In this document: piece by piece, positions 34,401 through 42,664 of the stretch
Position numbering within the stretch: the first letter of the stretch is position 1
Layout: each line of letters begins with the position of its first letter
From: Cellvibrionaceae bacterium
GTDB lineage: Bacteria; Pseudomonadota; Gammaproteobacteria; Pseudomonadales; Cellvibrionaceae
DNA length: 64,000 nt
Direction of reading: 5' to 3'
Assembly (NCBI GenBank): GCA_021151695.1
Contig: JAGKWU010000001.1
Span: 186,001-250,000 of the forward strand
Program-made: the position numbers and the translations under genes
The notes under the pieces: model-generated
Database searches by the model: none
What the model was told of the DNA's origin: nothing
What the model saw: only the letters and a program-made list of their open reading frames with translations

Positions 34401-35005
34401 TTAACCTCGCAGCGATCGACGAATACAAAACCGAATCCGAGCGCAAAAATTATCTGGATACGCAAAACGCCGATTTGCTTGAAGCATTGGAAACACTTGA
34501 AAACGCCATTCGCCGTATTGATCGCGAAACCCGCACGCGTTTCAAAGAAACATTTGATCAAGTGAACAAGAGTTTGCAGGAGCTGTTCCCGAAAGTATTC
34601 GGCGGTGGCCACGCTTATCTCGAACTCACCGGTGAAGACTTGCTCGACACGGGTATCACTATCATGGCGCGCCCGCCTGGCAAGCGTAATAGCACCATCC
34701 ACTTATTGTCCGGCGGTGAAAAAGCGCTTACAGCAATCGCGCTGGTATTTTCAATTTTCCGTTTGAACCCGGCACCTTTCTGTATGCTGGACGAAGTAGA
34801 TGCTCCACTCGACGATGCCAACGTGGGCCGTTATGCGCGCATGGTGGAAGAGATGTCGGAGCACGTACAATTTATTTATATCACCCACAACAAAAATGCG
34901 ATGGAAATGGCTCATCAATTACTGGGCGTAACCATGCATGAACCGGGCGTATCTCGCCTGGTAACTGTGGATGTGGACGAAGCCGCCGAACTGGCCGCTT
35001 CCTGA
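31496..35005 (+). CDS. smc: Chromosome segregation ATPase SMC
   Basis: A 1169-residue structural maintenance of chromosomes protein. It has an N-terminal ATPase half with Walker A VVGPNGCGKSN (K37), a long coiled coil (about 170-500), a hinge domain (about 505-660), a second coiled coil (about 670-1000), and a C-terminal ATPase half with signature LSGGEKALTAIALV (about 1071) and Walker B FCMLDEVDAPLDD. It dimerises through the hinge and, with ScpA and ScpB, compacts and separates the chromosome. The order smc-zipA-ligA is conserved in Pseudomonas. The genes for ScpAB are not in this window. A different SMC-like ATPase lies at 43.4 kb. Confidence 0.97.
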   Translation: MRLKCIKLAGFKSFVDPTTVNFPSNLCAVVGPNGCGKSNIIDAVRWVMGESSAKNLRGENMTDVIFNGSSGRKPVGQASIELVFDNSDGTLLGEYAAFTEISIKRKVTRDAQNHYYLNGTKCRRRDITDIFLGTGLGPRSYAIIEQGMISRLIEAKPEDLRVYIEEAAGISKYKERRRDTESRMRRTQENLERLTDIRDELERQLSRLQRQAQAAEKYTELKKEERLLKAQLQALKFQILDEQAKAKQTAIRDLELRMESFVTDQVSKDTLIEKYRSQYTEMGDKFNEVQGRYYAIGADIARIEQTIHHAQERSRQLQSDLDQTQRDCKEAEENLLIDSQKAEGWEEELLVLEPELEMVKAAEEGSTEVLLDAEEAMQRWQNEWDAFNQRAAEPRQKAEVQQSRIQHLEQVQQRLLQRIEKLKEEKANLHIDGVDEEIGQLTEQLAELDLTADEKRNRVESITEQLDQRRNDNTRLTNELDQTRSQLQTMRGRHASLDALQQAALGEKNKAVTQWLAAQNLTNQPRLAESVTVQDGWDKALETVLGNTLQAVCVDGLDAVSSVIENLTQGELVLFDTSAKATATQSSKATLLSSKVAASWDATGALSGIYIAEDLPAALQLRAQLSANESVITKEGIWIGPHWLRVARDTDASSGVIARKQEIEELSAKIADAEEKVEELNLQLEEGRQQIKELEQSRETLRREADEQSRRYGELRSQLSAKQVRVEQVNMRRERADNEIVEAREQLEQEAEHLSEARMILSEAIEMMGQDTDLREELLQQRDDIRTGLDQARQRARHDKDKAHELAMRFQSLKTQLDGIRLSIGRLREQTARLQERREQLIVSLSENRDPIEEYKSELDANLGKRLSVEAALTEARRNLETVEHELRNAEQSRNRAEQEVQAVRAHLEQERLAAQRLEDQRGAIVAQLEEDDLNLQTILAEIPEGTEIKPIEDELEAIAGRITRLGPINLAAIDEYKTESERKNYLDTQNADLLEALETLENAIRRIDRETRTRFKETFDQVNKSLQELFPKVFGGGHAYLELTGEDLLDTGITIMARPPGKRNSTIHLLSGGEKALTAIALVFSIFRLNPAPFCMLDEVDAPLDDANVGRYARMVEEMSEHVQFIYITHNKNAMEMAHQLLGVTMHEPGVSRLVTVDVDEAAELAAS

Positions 35006-35039
35006 TAATTAACCAGGTTTATATAAGACGGATAATTTT

Positions 35040-36116
35040 ATGAGCAACTGGCTAACCGCTGTTATTGTTCTTCTTATCATCGCCATACTGATCGATGGTT
35101 TCAGACGCCGCAATAAAAATCGATTGGGCGTATCGCCGGCATTAAAAAAGCGCCAGCGCAATCCCGAGCCGGATTATGAAGAAGAGAGTGAAGAGCCACC
35201 AAGCTACAGCAGCGAGCTGCCCAACGGCGGTGCGCGTGTTATAGGTTTTCGCGATCCGGATGATGCTCCTGCCAGAGAGAGAAAACCCAGCGCCCGCGAA
35301 TTAAAGGAACAGCGTCATCGCGAAGAGGTTGCCAAGCGCACACCGGAGCAAGCCAGCTTGAATCTGGATGAATCGGTTCCGCTTCTGGTGGAATCTGTTG
35401 ATCAGCCGCACCACGATAAGCACTTCTATGATGCTGACGATCACGGTCGTATAGAGCCAAGTTTTTCAGCGCAAGGTGATCATGTAGCAGAAGAATCCGA
35501 GAGCTACGAACACGAAGAGCATTACGAAAGCGAAACAGATTACGAGGAAGATGACCTCTACGAAGAAGATGAGTATGACGAGGAAGCTCGTGACGAATCT
35601 GAATATCACGATGAAGACGAATCGGAAGACGATTACGACGAGCTGGACGAAGAGCCTCAAGCTGCAGCACCGCAAAGCGAGCCGGAAGAGGTTCTGATCA
35701 TCAACATCATGGCTCACAAAGGCGACGTATTTAAAGGCGATGATCTGCTCGACATAGTACTGAAATGCGGTTTGCGCTACGGCAGCATGGATATTTTCCA
35801 TCGCTACAGCGATAACAAAGGCGAGGGTGCGCTGTTGTTCAGCATGGCGAACATGGTGAAGCCCGGCACTTTTGATCTGGACGCGATGGATGAATTCACC
35901 ACACCGGGTGTAACCCTGTTTATGACCTTGCCCATTAATGCCGACTCTATGCAGTCATTTGATTTAATGGCTGATACGGCACAGGCAATTTCGCAAACGC
36001 TTGGCGGAGAATTAAAGGACGAACAGCGCAGTGTGATGACTCGCCAAACACTTGAGCATTGTCGCCAGCGCATTCGCGATTTTGAACGTAAAAAATTATT
36101 TCGTCGGCCGCGCTAA
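35040..36116 (+). CDS. zipA: Cell division protein ZipA
   Basis: A 358-residue inner-membrane protein with an N-terminal membrane helix (about 4-20) and a basic patch (RRRNKNRLG). A very acidic, low-complexity linker follows (about 120-220, mostly Glu/Asp/Tyr), then the C-terminal ZipA domain (about 222-355; VLIINIMAHKGDVFKGDDLL), which binds the FtsZ tail. It tethers FtsZ to the membrane at the division site. Enterobacterial ZipA linkers are Pro/Gln-rich, so the strongly acidic linker here is unusual. It starts 34 bases after smc. Confidence 0.95.
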   Translation: MSNWLTAVIVLLIIAILIDGFRRRNKNRLGVSPALKKRQRNPEPDYEEESEEPPSYSSELPNGGARVIGFRDPDDAPARERKPSARELKEQRHREEVAKRTPEQASLNLDESVPLLVESVDQPHHDKHFYDADDHGRIEPSFSAQGDHVAEESESYEHEEHYESETDYEEDDLYEEDEYDEEARDESEYHDEDESEDDYDELDEEPQAAAPQSEPEEVLIINIMAHKGDVFKGDDLLDIVLKCGLRYGSMDIFHRYSDNKGEGALLFSMANMVKPGTFDLDAMDEFTTPGVTLFMTLPINADSMQSFDLMADTAQAISQTLGGELKDEQRSVMTRQTLEHCRQRIRDFERKKLFRRPR

Positions 36117-36138
36117 AAAAGATTTAGTATTTAAATGG

Positions 36139-36219
36139 GGGAGTCGTCATCCCCGTAGGGGAACCAGCGACTTTCAAAAAATTTAAGTCACTGGATGCCC
36201 TGCGGGCATGACGACTCCC
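36139..36219. repeat. REP-like inverted repeat between zipA and ligA
   Basis: An 81-bp near-palindromic element. The outer arms GGGAGTCGTCAT (36139-36150) and ATGACGACTCCC (36208-36219) match perfectly. Inside them are two small hairpins, CCCC-GTA-GGGG and GCCC-TGC-GGGC, and arms CCAGCGACT and AGTCACTGG with one mismatch. This layout matches the dispersed extragenic GTCAT-CCC-n-GGG-TCCAG palindromes of many proteobacteria, which are mobilised by RAYT transposases. No other copy and no RAYT gene were noticed in this window. It may also act as a transcriptional or mRNA-stability element between zipA and ligA. Confidence 0.8.
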
Positions 36220-36256
36220 TATTTAGTTAATTAGTGCAGCACTGCTGGTATCGTCC

Positions 36257-38299
36257 ATGACTAATCCGATCTTTTCTTCTGATGTTTCAGTTGAGTTAGA
36301 ACAGCTTCGCTCTCAACTCCACTATCACAATTATCGTTATCACAGTCTCGATGCACCAGAAATAAGCGATGCCGAATATGATCGCTTGATGCAACAGTTA
36401 AAAAATCTGGAAGCAGAACACCCCGAATTAATCACACCTGACTCACCGAGCCAACGTGTAGGCGCCACGCCCCTGAGCGAGTTTGTGACTGTAGTGCATG
36501 AAATGCCCATGCTCTCGCTGGATAACGCCTTTAGTGATGATGATTTACTGGCTTTTAACAAGCGTATACAAGATCGTTTGAAATCGCAGGTAGATATCGA
36601 ATTTGCCTGTGAAGTAAAACTCGACGGTACCGCTGTAAGCTTGATGTATCACGACGGTTTGTTAGTGCGCGGTGCAACGCGCGGCGATGGTGTGAACGGC
36701 GAGGACATCACTCAAAACGTGCGCACCATCAAATCTATCCCCTTGAAACTGCAAGGAAAAGATTTTCCCACCATATTGGAAGTGCGCGGTGAAATTTATA
36801 TGCCAAAAGCCGGCTTCGACGCTTTTAATAAAAAAGCACTCGCAGCCGGTGAAAAATTATTTGTAAATCCCCGCAACGCGGCGGCTGGTAGTTTGCGCCA
36901 GCTAGACTCGCGCCTGACCGCCGCGCGCCCACTGGAAATGTGCGCCTACAATGTTGGTCTTGTCGAAGGTGGTGAATTGCCTGATCGCCACACGGATATT
37001 TTAAAAGCCCTGCGTAGCTGGGGGTTTTTGATTAATCGCGAGCTTGATCAAGCGCAAAACATTCAGGAGTGCCTTAACTACTATCGCCGCATTCAGGATA
37101 AACGCAATGCGCTTGCCTACGATATTGACGGCATAGTTTTCAAAGTCAATTCACGCAAATTGCAAGAAGAGCTGGGTTTTATTTCCCGCGCCCCGCGCTG
37201 GGCAATTGCTTATAAATTTCCCGCCCAGGAAGAAATGACAATACTGCAGGATGTGGAATTTCAAGTGGGGCGTACCGGTGCTGTCACACCTGTGGCTCGC
37301 CTGCAGCCCGTATTTGTTGGCGGTGTTACTGTATCCAACGCAACACTGCACAATCGCGATGAAATTGCGCGTCTGGGTATCAAAATTGGCGACACAGTCG
37401 TTGTACGTCGAGCAGGTGATGTTATTCCGCAAATTGTCGCCGCCGTGGAATCAAAGCGCCCGGTTGATGCGCGCGATATTATTTTTCCCGATCATTGCCC
37501 TGTGTGCGGATCACCTGTTGAAACGGTTCCCGGTGAAGCCGTAGCGCGCTGCGATGGTGGCCTTATTTGTCCAGCCCAACGCAAAGAAGCCATAAAGCAT
37601 TACGTATCTCGCAAGGCTATGAACGTTGAAGGCTTGGGTGACAAATTGGTTGAGCAACTGGTCGATCTGAAAATGATTGAAACAGTCGCCGATATTTATT
37701 CGCTCACTCGCGAGCAGCTTGCCAATTTGGAACGTATGGGAGAGAAATCTGCCGATAATATTTTGGCCGCCCTTGAAAAAAGCAAGCAAACAACCTTGGC
37801 CAAATTTATTTATGCCTTGGGAATTCGCGAAGTGGGTGAAGCCACAGCGCGCAACTTTGCCAAACATTTTGGTACTCTTGATGCGCTGGCAGCTGCCGAC
37901 GAACTAAACCTGCAGCAAGTCACCGATGTTGGGCCAGTGGTTGCGCATTTTGCTTTTGAGTTTTTCCAGCAGGAGAATAATCGCCAAGCGATAGATCAGC
38001 TCAAAGCCGCTGGCATCCAATGGCCAGACGAAGTCGCCACAGCAACAGATGCACCTCTGCTGGGTCTCACTTATGTACTCACCGGCTCATTGGAAATTTT
38101 CAGCCGCGATGATGCCAAAGCGCATCTGCTTGCGCTGGGCGCCAAGGTATCCGGTAGTGTATCGGCTAAAACTGATTATGTAGTGGCCGGGCCGGGCGCA
38201 GGTTCCAAACTCCAAAAGGCAGAGGAGTTGGGTATTAACGTATTAAGCGAACAAGATCTTGTCGATTTGCTAAAACAACATGGGCAATTGCCAGAATGA
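36257..38299 (+). CDS. ligA: NAD-dependent DNA ligase LigA
   Basis: A 680-residue ligase that seals nicks in replication and repair. It has domain Ia, an adenylation domain with the catalytic lysine in CEVKLDGTAV (K121), an OB fold, a four-cysteine zinc finger (CPVCGSP ... ARCDGGLICPAQ), helix-hairpin-helix repeats (about 490-590) and a C-terminal BRCT domain (about 600-680). It is full length. The REP-like element separates it from zipA, and its stop overlaps the start of the next gene by four bases. Confidence 0.97.
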   Translation: MTNPIFSSDVSVELEQLRSQLHYHNYRYHSLDAPEISDAEYDRLMQQLKNLEAEHPELITPDSPSQRVGATPLSEFVTVVHEMPMLSLDNAFSDDDLLAFNKRIQDRLKSQVDIEFACEVKLDGTAVSLMYHDGLLVRGATRGDGVNGEDITQNVRTIKSIPLKLQGKDFPTILEVRGEIYMPKAGFDAFNKKALAAGEKLFVNPRNAAAGSLRQLDSRLTAARPLEMCAYNVGLVEGGELPDRHTDILKALRSWGFLINRELDQAQNIQECLNYYRRIQDKRNALAYDIDGIVFKVNSRKLQEELGFISRAPRWAIAYKFPAQEEMTILQDVEFQVGRTGAVTPVARLQPVFVGGVTVSNATLHNRDEIARLGIKIGDTVVVRRAGDVIPQIVAAVESKRPVDARDIIFPDHCPVCGSPVETVPGEAVARCDGGLICPAQRKEAIKHYVSRKAMNVEGLGDKLVEQLVDLKMIETVADIYSLTREQLANLERMGEKSADNILAALEKSKQTTLAKFIYALGIREVGEATARNFAKHFGTLDALAAADELNLQQVTDVGPVVAHFAFEFFQQENNRQAIDQLKAAGIQWPDEVATATDAPLLGLTYVLTGSLEIFSRDDAKAHLLALGAKVSGSVSAKTDYVVAGPGAGSKLQKAEELGINVLSEQDLVDLLKQHGQLPE

Positions 38300-38907
38300 A
38301 GTTAGGCCAGCTTTTTCTACTATTGCTGTTTGTCGGCTTTTTGAGCGGTTGCGCAACGTCACCGCCGTCAAACCCTAATAATATTTGCAATATCTTTGAA
38401 GAGAAACCTGACTGGTACAAAGCCGCCAAAAAGTCTGAAAATAAATGGGGCTCACCTGTGCCAGTTATGATTTCCATCATGTACCAGGAATCCCAATTTG
38501 TTCAAAAAGCTCGCCCGGCACGCACCAAAATCCTGTGGATTTTTCCTGGCCCAAGGCCGAGCAGTGCCTATGGTTTTGCGCAGGTAAAATCCGATACCTG
38601 GGATGATTATCAGCGGGACGCGGGAGGCATGTGGGCGAGGCGGGATAATTTCGGCGATGCGGTAGATTTTATCGGCTGGTACAACTACCAAAGCCAGAAG
38701 CGAAACAAAATTAAACTGAACGACGGTTACAATCTGTACCTGGCTTATCATGAAGGGCAAGGTGGATACAGTAAGAAAACCTATAATAGCAAAGCCTGGC
38801 TCAAAGCCACCGCGCAAAAAGTTGCCAGTCGTGCAACTGAATACACGCGGCAGCTGCAAGGGTGTGAAGATAGTTTGGACAGCGGTCATTGGTGGTGGCC
38901 GTTTTAG
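38296..38907 (+). CDS. Lipoprotein with a lytic transglycosylase (SLT)-like domain
   Basis: A 203-residue lipoprotein: signal peptide with lipobox LSGC (Cys about 19), then an SLT-type fold. The segment VMISIMYQESQFVQKA has the Glu-Ser pair in which the glutamate is catalytic in this family; PSSAYGFAQVKSDTW and YNLYLAYHEGQGGY correspond to later lysozyme-fold motifs. It is probably a murein hydrolase of the periplasmic face. An insertion rich in Pro/Arg (about 75-90) separates the motifs. It overlaps ligA by four bases (ATGA), so it is co-transcribed. Confidence 0.82.
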   Translation: MKLGQLFLLLLFVGFLSGCATSPPSNPNNICNIFEEKPDWYKAAKKSENKWGSPVPVMISIMYQESQFVQKARPARTKILWIFPGPRPSSAYGFAQVKSDTWDDYQRDAGGMWARRDNFGDAVDFIGWYNYQSQKRNKIKLNDGYNLYLAYHEGQGGYSKKTYNSKAWLKATAQKVASRATEYTRQLQGCEDSLDSGHWWWPF

Positions 38908-38953
38908 TTACGGGAAGCATTGGTAATAATTTGATTGTAGTGGTGGAGCCTTT

Positions 38954-39376
38954 ATGGATCAGGAATCAATTGTTTACGGTTGCATAAAAGATATTCCTTT
39001 TACCAACGAATCCGAGCGCCTGCGTATTAATCGCGATGCCATGCTCACCTTGCCCCACGCCGATGAGTGGCCATTCCTGTGTCAGGAAATGTTCGCCATT
39101 CCCGCACCCGGCGCAACCAACAACAACTACCAAACAGAAGTCATGCACTTCGGCGCATCCTACAAAGCCGTAGAGTACGAGTGGGACCAGTGGATCGCCC
39201 AGTTTGAGCAACTCTTGAGCAAGATGTACTGGGTATCCGCCACTGTGCATCTGGAGACTGAATTGTCTGGCACTCACACATTTACTTGGGAAGCCAGCGG
39301 CAACAGCCATATACCCGGCTCGGGTAATATGCAGGTACGCTGCGAGTGGAGCCATGAGGGCTCGCTCGGAATTTAA
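38954..39376 (+). CDS. Conserved hypothetical cytoplasmic protein
   Basis: A 140-residue acidic protein without signal peptide or membrane segment. It is rich in Trp, Glu and aromatic residues; visible segments include HADEWPFLCQEMFAIPAPG and FGASYKAVEYEWDQWIAQFE. A GGAG site precedes the ATG. I do not recognise the family. It follows the transglycosylase-like gene by 46 bases and could share its transcript. The small size and aromatic-rich acidic character are seen in some immunity proteins, but there is no toxin gene beside it, so I make no such claim. Confidence 0.6.
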   Translation: MDQESIVYGCIKDIPFTNESERLRINRDAMLTLPHADEWPFLCQEMFAIPAPGATNNNYQTEVMHFGASYKAVEYEWDQWIAQFEQLLSKMYWVSATVHLETELSGTHTFTWEASGNSHIPGSGNMQVRCEWSHEGSLGI

Positions 39377-39507
39377 CCCAATGCAGTATCTTTTTTGTGC
39401 CGGACTGGCGATCAAAACGGCCTAAGCGCCGGCACAGCCAAATCGACAAAAAACACCCCAAAATCAAATAAATTCTTTATTTCCCTTCCATCGCCAGATG
39501 GGGGAAA

Positions 39508-40521
39508 ATGCCTTCTTTTATCGCACCCTGGATTGCTGCCATGCCAAGCCAAACCCTCACTCCCGACTTCCGCTTCCGCCGCTTGCGTCGCACCGCTGCG
39601 TTGCGTGAGCTGGTGCGGGAGACCCATCTGCATATGTCGGATTTTATACTGCCTATATTTGTGGAGGAGGGTATAAGCCAGCCGGTGCCTATCACCAGTA
39701 TGCCGGATGTGTATCGCTATCCCGAATCGCAATTGGCTGAGATAGTGCAACGGGCTTGGAGTAAAGGTGTTCGCGCCGTTCTATTGTTTGGTGTTTCAAC
39801 CCATAAAGATGACATAGGTTCGGACACCTGGGCACAAGAGGGGCTACTTGCCCGCATGATTCGAACGGCCAAAGCAGCGCAACCTGACATGCTGGTCATC
39901 AGCGATAACTGCTTCTGTGAATACACCACGCATGGCCATTGCGGTGTTGTTCACGATCACGACGTTCACAACGATCTCACATTAGAAAATTTGCAAAAAC
40001 AGGTTGTACTGGCCGCGCAAGCTGGCGTGGATATGATCGCGCCCTCCGGCATGATGGACGGTATGATTGCCGCTATTCGCCAGGCGCTGGATGATGCAGG
40101 TTTCAGCCACATTCCTGTGATGTCTTACTCGACCAAATTTGCATCGGCATTTTATGGTCCCTTCAGGGATGCGGTGGACAGCAGCTTTAAAGGTTCACGC
40201 AACACTTATCAAATGGATTTCGCTAACGGCCGCGAGGCACTTGCAGAATCCTTGCAAGACGAAGCCGAAGGCGCCGATATTTTAATGGTCAAACCCGGCA
40301 TAGCTTATTTGGATATTCTTGCGCACATACGCGCGAATTCTTCGCGCCCGTTGGCCGTGTATCACGTGAGTGGTGAATACGCCATGATCAAAGCAGGTGC
40401 GGCGGCCGGTGTAATTGACGAAAAATCTATCGTATTGGAAACCATGACGGCATTTAAACGTGCTGGTGCCGATCTCATCATTACTTATTACGCAGAGAAG
40501 TTGGCCGAATGGGTTCAGTAG
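39508..40521 (+). CDS. hemB: Delta-aminolevulinic acid dehydratase (porphobilinogen synthase)
   Basis: A 337-residue enzyme that condenses two 5-aminolevulinate molecules to porphobilinogen in tetrapyrrole synthesis. The zinc-ligand region ISDNCFCEYTTHGHCGVV carries the three cysteines of the zinc-dependent class, unlike the magnesium type of Pseudomonas. The Schiff-base lysine lies in ILMVKPGIAYLDI. A second ATG at 39541 would give 326 residues, closer to E. coli HemB (324); the first ATG has a GGGGG run only three bases away. The product would supply the heme handled by the ccm genes upstream. Its 3' end overlaps the next gene by 13 bases. Confidence 0.95.
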   Translation: MPSFIAPWIAAMPSQTLTPDFRFRRLRRTAALRELVRETHLHMSDFILPIFVEEGISQPVPITSMPDVYRYPESQLAEIVQRAWSKGVRAVLLFGVSTHKDDIGSDTWAQEGLLARMIRTAKAAQPDMLVISDNCFCEYTTHGHCGVVHDHDVHNDLTLENLQKQVVLAAQAGVDMIAPSGMMDGMIAAIRQALDDAGFSHIPVMSYSTKFASAFYGPFRDAVDSSFKGSRNTYQMDFANGREALAESLQDEAEGADILMVKPGIAYLDILAHIRANSSRPLAVYHVSGEYAMIKAGAAAGVIDEKSIVLETMTAFKRAGADLIITYYAEKLAEWVQ

Positions 40522-41078
40522 TTCAACTGTTCAAAGAAGATCAGCTCGCGGGCTTTTTGGAAGCGAGAAAACTGGTTTCAATTACCCGGGATAAGATCGA
40601 CTACCTCAGCATACAAGGTTTTATTTTAGCCTACTCAAAAGAGCTGGTTTTAATTCAGTACGTCTATGATTTCCGCCTTGATGGTTTGATCGTATTGCGC
40701 CGTCGCGATATCACGTCTATCGAAACCAGCCACACAGATGAATTCCAAACCCAATTATTAAAAGATGGCGGACTATTTGCCCAGATTGACTTCAATCCTG
40801 AGTACGACCTGAGCAATTGGGAAAGTCTGTTAAACACCTTGGGCAAGCAGGCGAAATACATCATCCTGGAAAATGAAGCACTCGAAGACCCGGAGTTTTG
40901 CATTGGTGAATTACGCCATGTCACACGGGACACTGTAGATATGCTGGGCTTCAACGGTGTCGGCAGATGGGATGATGTGGAGACCAGTATTCTTCATAAT
41001 GAAGTGACCTCGCTACAAGCCTTTACCAATTACATTACGTTTTACCGAAACCACTTCGATAAAATAAAGCCCGAATAA
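40509..41078 (+). CDS. Hypothetical protein overlapping hemB
   Basis: A 189-residue soluble protein that starts 13 bases inside hemB. It is acidic and beta-rich in its first half (LVSITRDKIDYLSIQGFILA, then VLRRRDITSIETSHTDEF). I do not recognise the family. The second half contains ELRHVTRDTVDMLGFNGVG. It ends 62 bases before the jetA-like gene, so it could be co-transcribed with that locus or simply be the tail of the hemB operon. It does not look like JetD/MksG, which has about 400 residues and a topoisomerase-primase-like domain. Confidence 0.65.
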   Translation: MGSVVQLFKEDQLAGFLEARKLVSITRDKIDYLSIQGFILAYSKELVLIQYVYDFRLDGLIVLRRRDITSIETSHTDEFQTQLLKDGGLFAQIDFNPEYDLSNWESLLNTLGKQAKYIILENEALEDPEFCIGELRHVTRDTVDMLGFNGVGRWDDVETSILHNEVTSLQAFTNYITFYRNHFDKIKPE

Positions 41079-41140
41079 TCAGGCTTATCAAAAACCTGTA
41101 TTTATTTGCGCAACAGCAACCAAGAGTTAATCAACAAGCG

Positions 41141-42661
41141 ATGTTTTTCAGCGATTCCCGCCAATACTTTTTTAATCCGCTCACCGGCAAATACCGCGAG
41201 CTGGTTGCGCAATGCTTGAGCCTTTTGTATCAGCGTCTCTATACCGATCTACGCGATTACGGTAATGCCATGAGTCGCGAGCAACTGGTCGATATTTTTA
41301 AAGAAGCGATTGCCCGCGCACCAATCCTTGACGCGGATCGCGATGATGAAGAACTGGCAGAGCAGGGCGATATGCTGGAGCAAGAGGGGCGCTTTAAAAG
41401 CCAGCGCGATCTCGCCAGCTTTGTGATCAACCGTTTAGTGGAAAATGGCTGGCTGGAAAAACAAGTCGACGAAACCACGCTGCAAAGCACTTACGGTTTC
41501 AGCCGTATGGGTCGCTTGTTTACCCAACCATTTGCAGATAATCAGGCCAATCACTTCCGCACACGCAACCGTAATACGCGTAATACACGCAACAGCTTGC
41601 AAGCTTTTTATGAACAGGGTGAAATTCACGATTTGCTTGACGCCTATGAATATTCCGAGCGGATTATCAGTGACTTCACTGATGTGATCGCCGAGTTGGA
41701 GGAGCGCAAACGTCAATTGGTGCGCGAAGTTGAATCTCGCCAGTTAATCCAGCAGGCGAGCGACGAATTTTTCGACTTTATGGAAACGGTATTCAAACCG
41801 GATCTGGAAGTTCGCCTGTCTGCAGACAGCGTTGAAAAATATCGCGATCAGATTTCCGACATCATCACCAAAATCCGCCGCAAACGTAAATATGGCCAGG
41901 GCGATGAAGAAACCGCAGCCAAAGACTGGCGTGCGGTGATGGAAATTCGCTTGCGCAAAGCCTTGCCGCAACGTGTTATTCAAGGTGTATCGCTGTTAGA
42001 TACCTTGTTGCAAACCATCGAGTCGCGCTTAAAAAATGCTTGCGACATTATGTTGCCAGCCCTGCGCCGCGCACTGAATACCTTTACCCAGCGAGCCGAC
42101 ATCATCATCCGCCAGCTAAGCTATATCAACAGCCGCAGCCAGGATGATTTGATGGATATCTATCGTTCACTCGCACAATTGCCCACCGAACAACAGGACG
42201 AACTTTTTGTACAACAGGGCGAAACCCTGGCCGGTATGCAATTAGGTTTTGTGGACCCGGCACAGATACAGCTGCGCGCTGCGCGCCAGCAACAAGTGGT
42301 GCACTCCACACTGGAAGGCGACAAAGCGCTGGATGTGGAGGCCCAAAAAGAAATTTTTATCCAACAGGCATTGGATAAAGCGTTCATCTTGCAAGGCAGC
42401 GAAATTCGCCAGTATGTACAAAAAGCCCTGTCCGAAAATGGCAGCGTAAACAGCCATCAACTGAATGCCAGCAATATGCAGGAACTCCTGAATCTCGCCC
42501 ACGCGGTGGAAGTAGGCGCAGCAGATAATCTTTCTGCACGCTTTCGCTTTGCCGTAACGCAGGAGCAGGCTTGGCTTCACACAGCACCACAGGTGCAAGA
42601 TGATCAATATTTCAAGCAGCGCGACCAGTTTGTTATTTCGCTGCTTGATACAGGTAATTAA
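41141..42661 (+). CDS. jetA: Wadjet/MksBEF kleisin-like subunit (JetA/MksF family)
   Basis: A 506-residue, mostly helical protein starting MFFSDSRQYFFNPLTGKYRE, in the manner of the JetA/MksF family. An N-terminal winged-helix-like region contains RLVENGWLEKQVDETTLQ. A long helical region (about 180-330) and a C-terminal winged-helix-like region follow. In Wadjet and MksBEF complexes this subunit is the kleisin that links the two heads of the SMC-like ATPase. The next gene (jetB-like) begins three bases after its stop. The family assignment rests on order, sizes and sequence style, not on a search. Confidence 0.82.
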   Translation: MFFSDSRQYFFNPLTGKYRELVAQCLSLLYQRLYTDLRDYGNAMSREQLVDIFKEAIARAPILDADRDDEELAEQGDMLEQEGRFKSQRDLASFVINRLVENGWLEKQVDETTLQSTYGFSRMGRLFTQPFADNQANHFRTRNRNTRNTRNSLQAFYEQGEIHDLLDAYEYSERIISDFTDVIAELEERKRQLVREVESRQLIQQASDEFFDFMETVFKPDLEVRLSADSVEKYRDQISDIITKIRRKRKYGQGDEETAAKDWRAVMEIRLRKALPQRVIQGVSLLDTLLQTIESRLKNACDIMLPALRRALNTFTQRADIIIRQLSYINSRSQDDLMDIYRSLAQLPTEQQDELFVQQGETLAGMQLGFVDPAQIQLRAARQQQVVHSTLEGDKALDVEAQKEIFIQQALDKAFILQGSEIRQYVQKALSENGSVNSHQLNASNMQELLNLAHAVEVGAADNLSARFRFAVTQEQAWLHTAPQVQDDQYFKQRDQFVISLLDTGN

Positions 42662-42664
42662 AGC

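Noticed and set aside
34094..34702. A 202-codon minus-strand open frame in the 3' part of smc
   Set aside because: It lies opposite the conserved SMC head domain and shows no start signal; it is a codon-bias artefact.
35040..36116. Acidic repeat region of zipA considered as a separate low-complexity element or calcium-binding protein
   Set aside because: It is continuous with the N-terminal anchor and C-terminal ZipA domain in one frame and is simply the linker.
40509..41078. Considered as a JetD/MksG nuclease for the jetABC locus
   Set aside because: At 189 residues it is less than half the expected size and shows no topoisomerase-primase-like acidic motif; it also sits before jetA, not after jetC.
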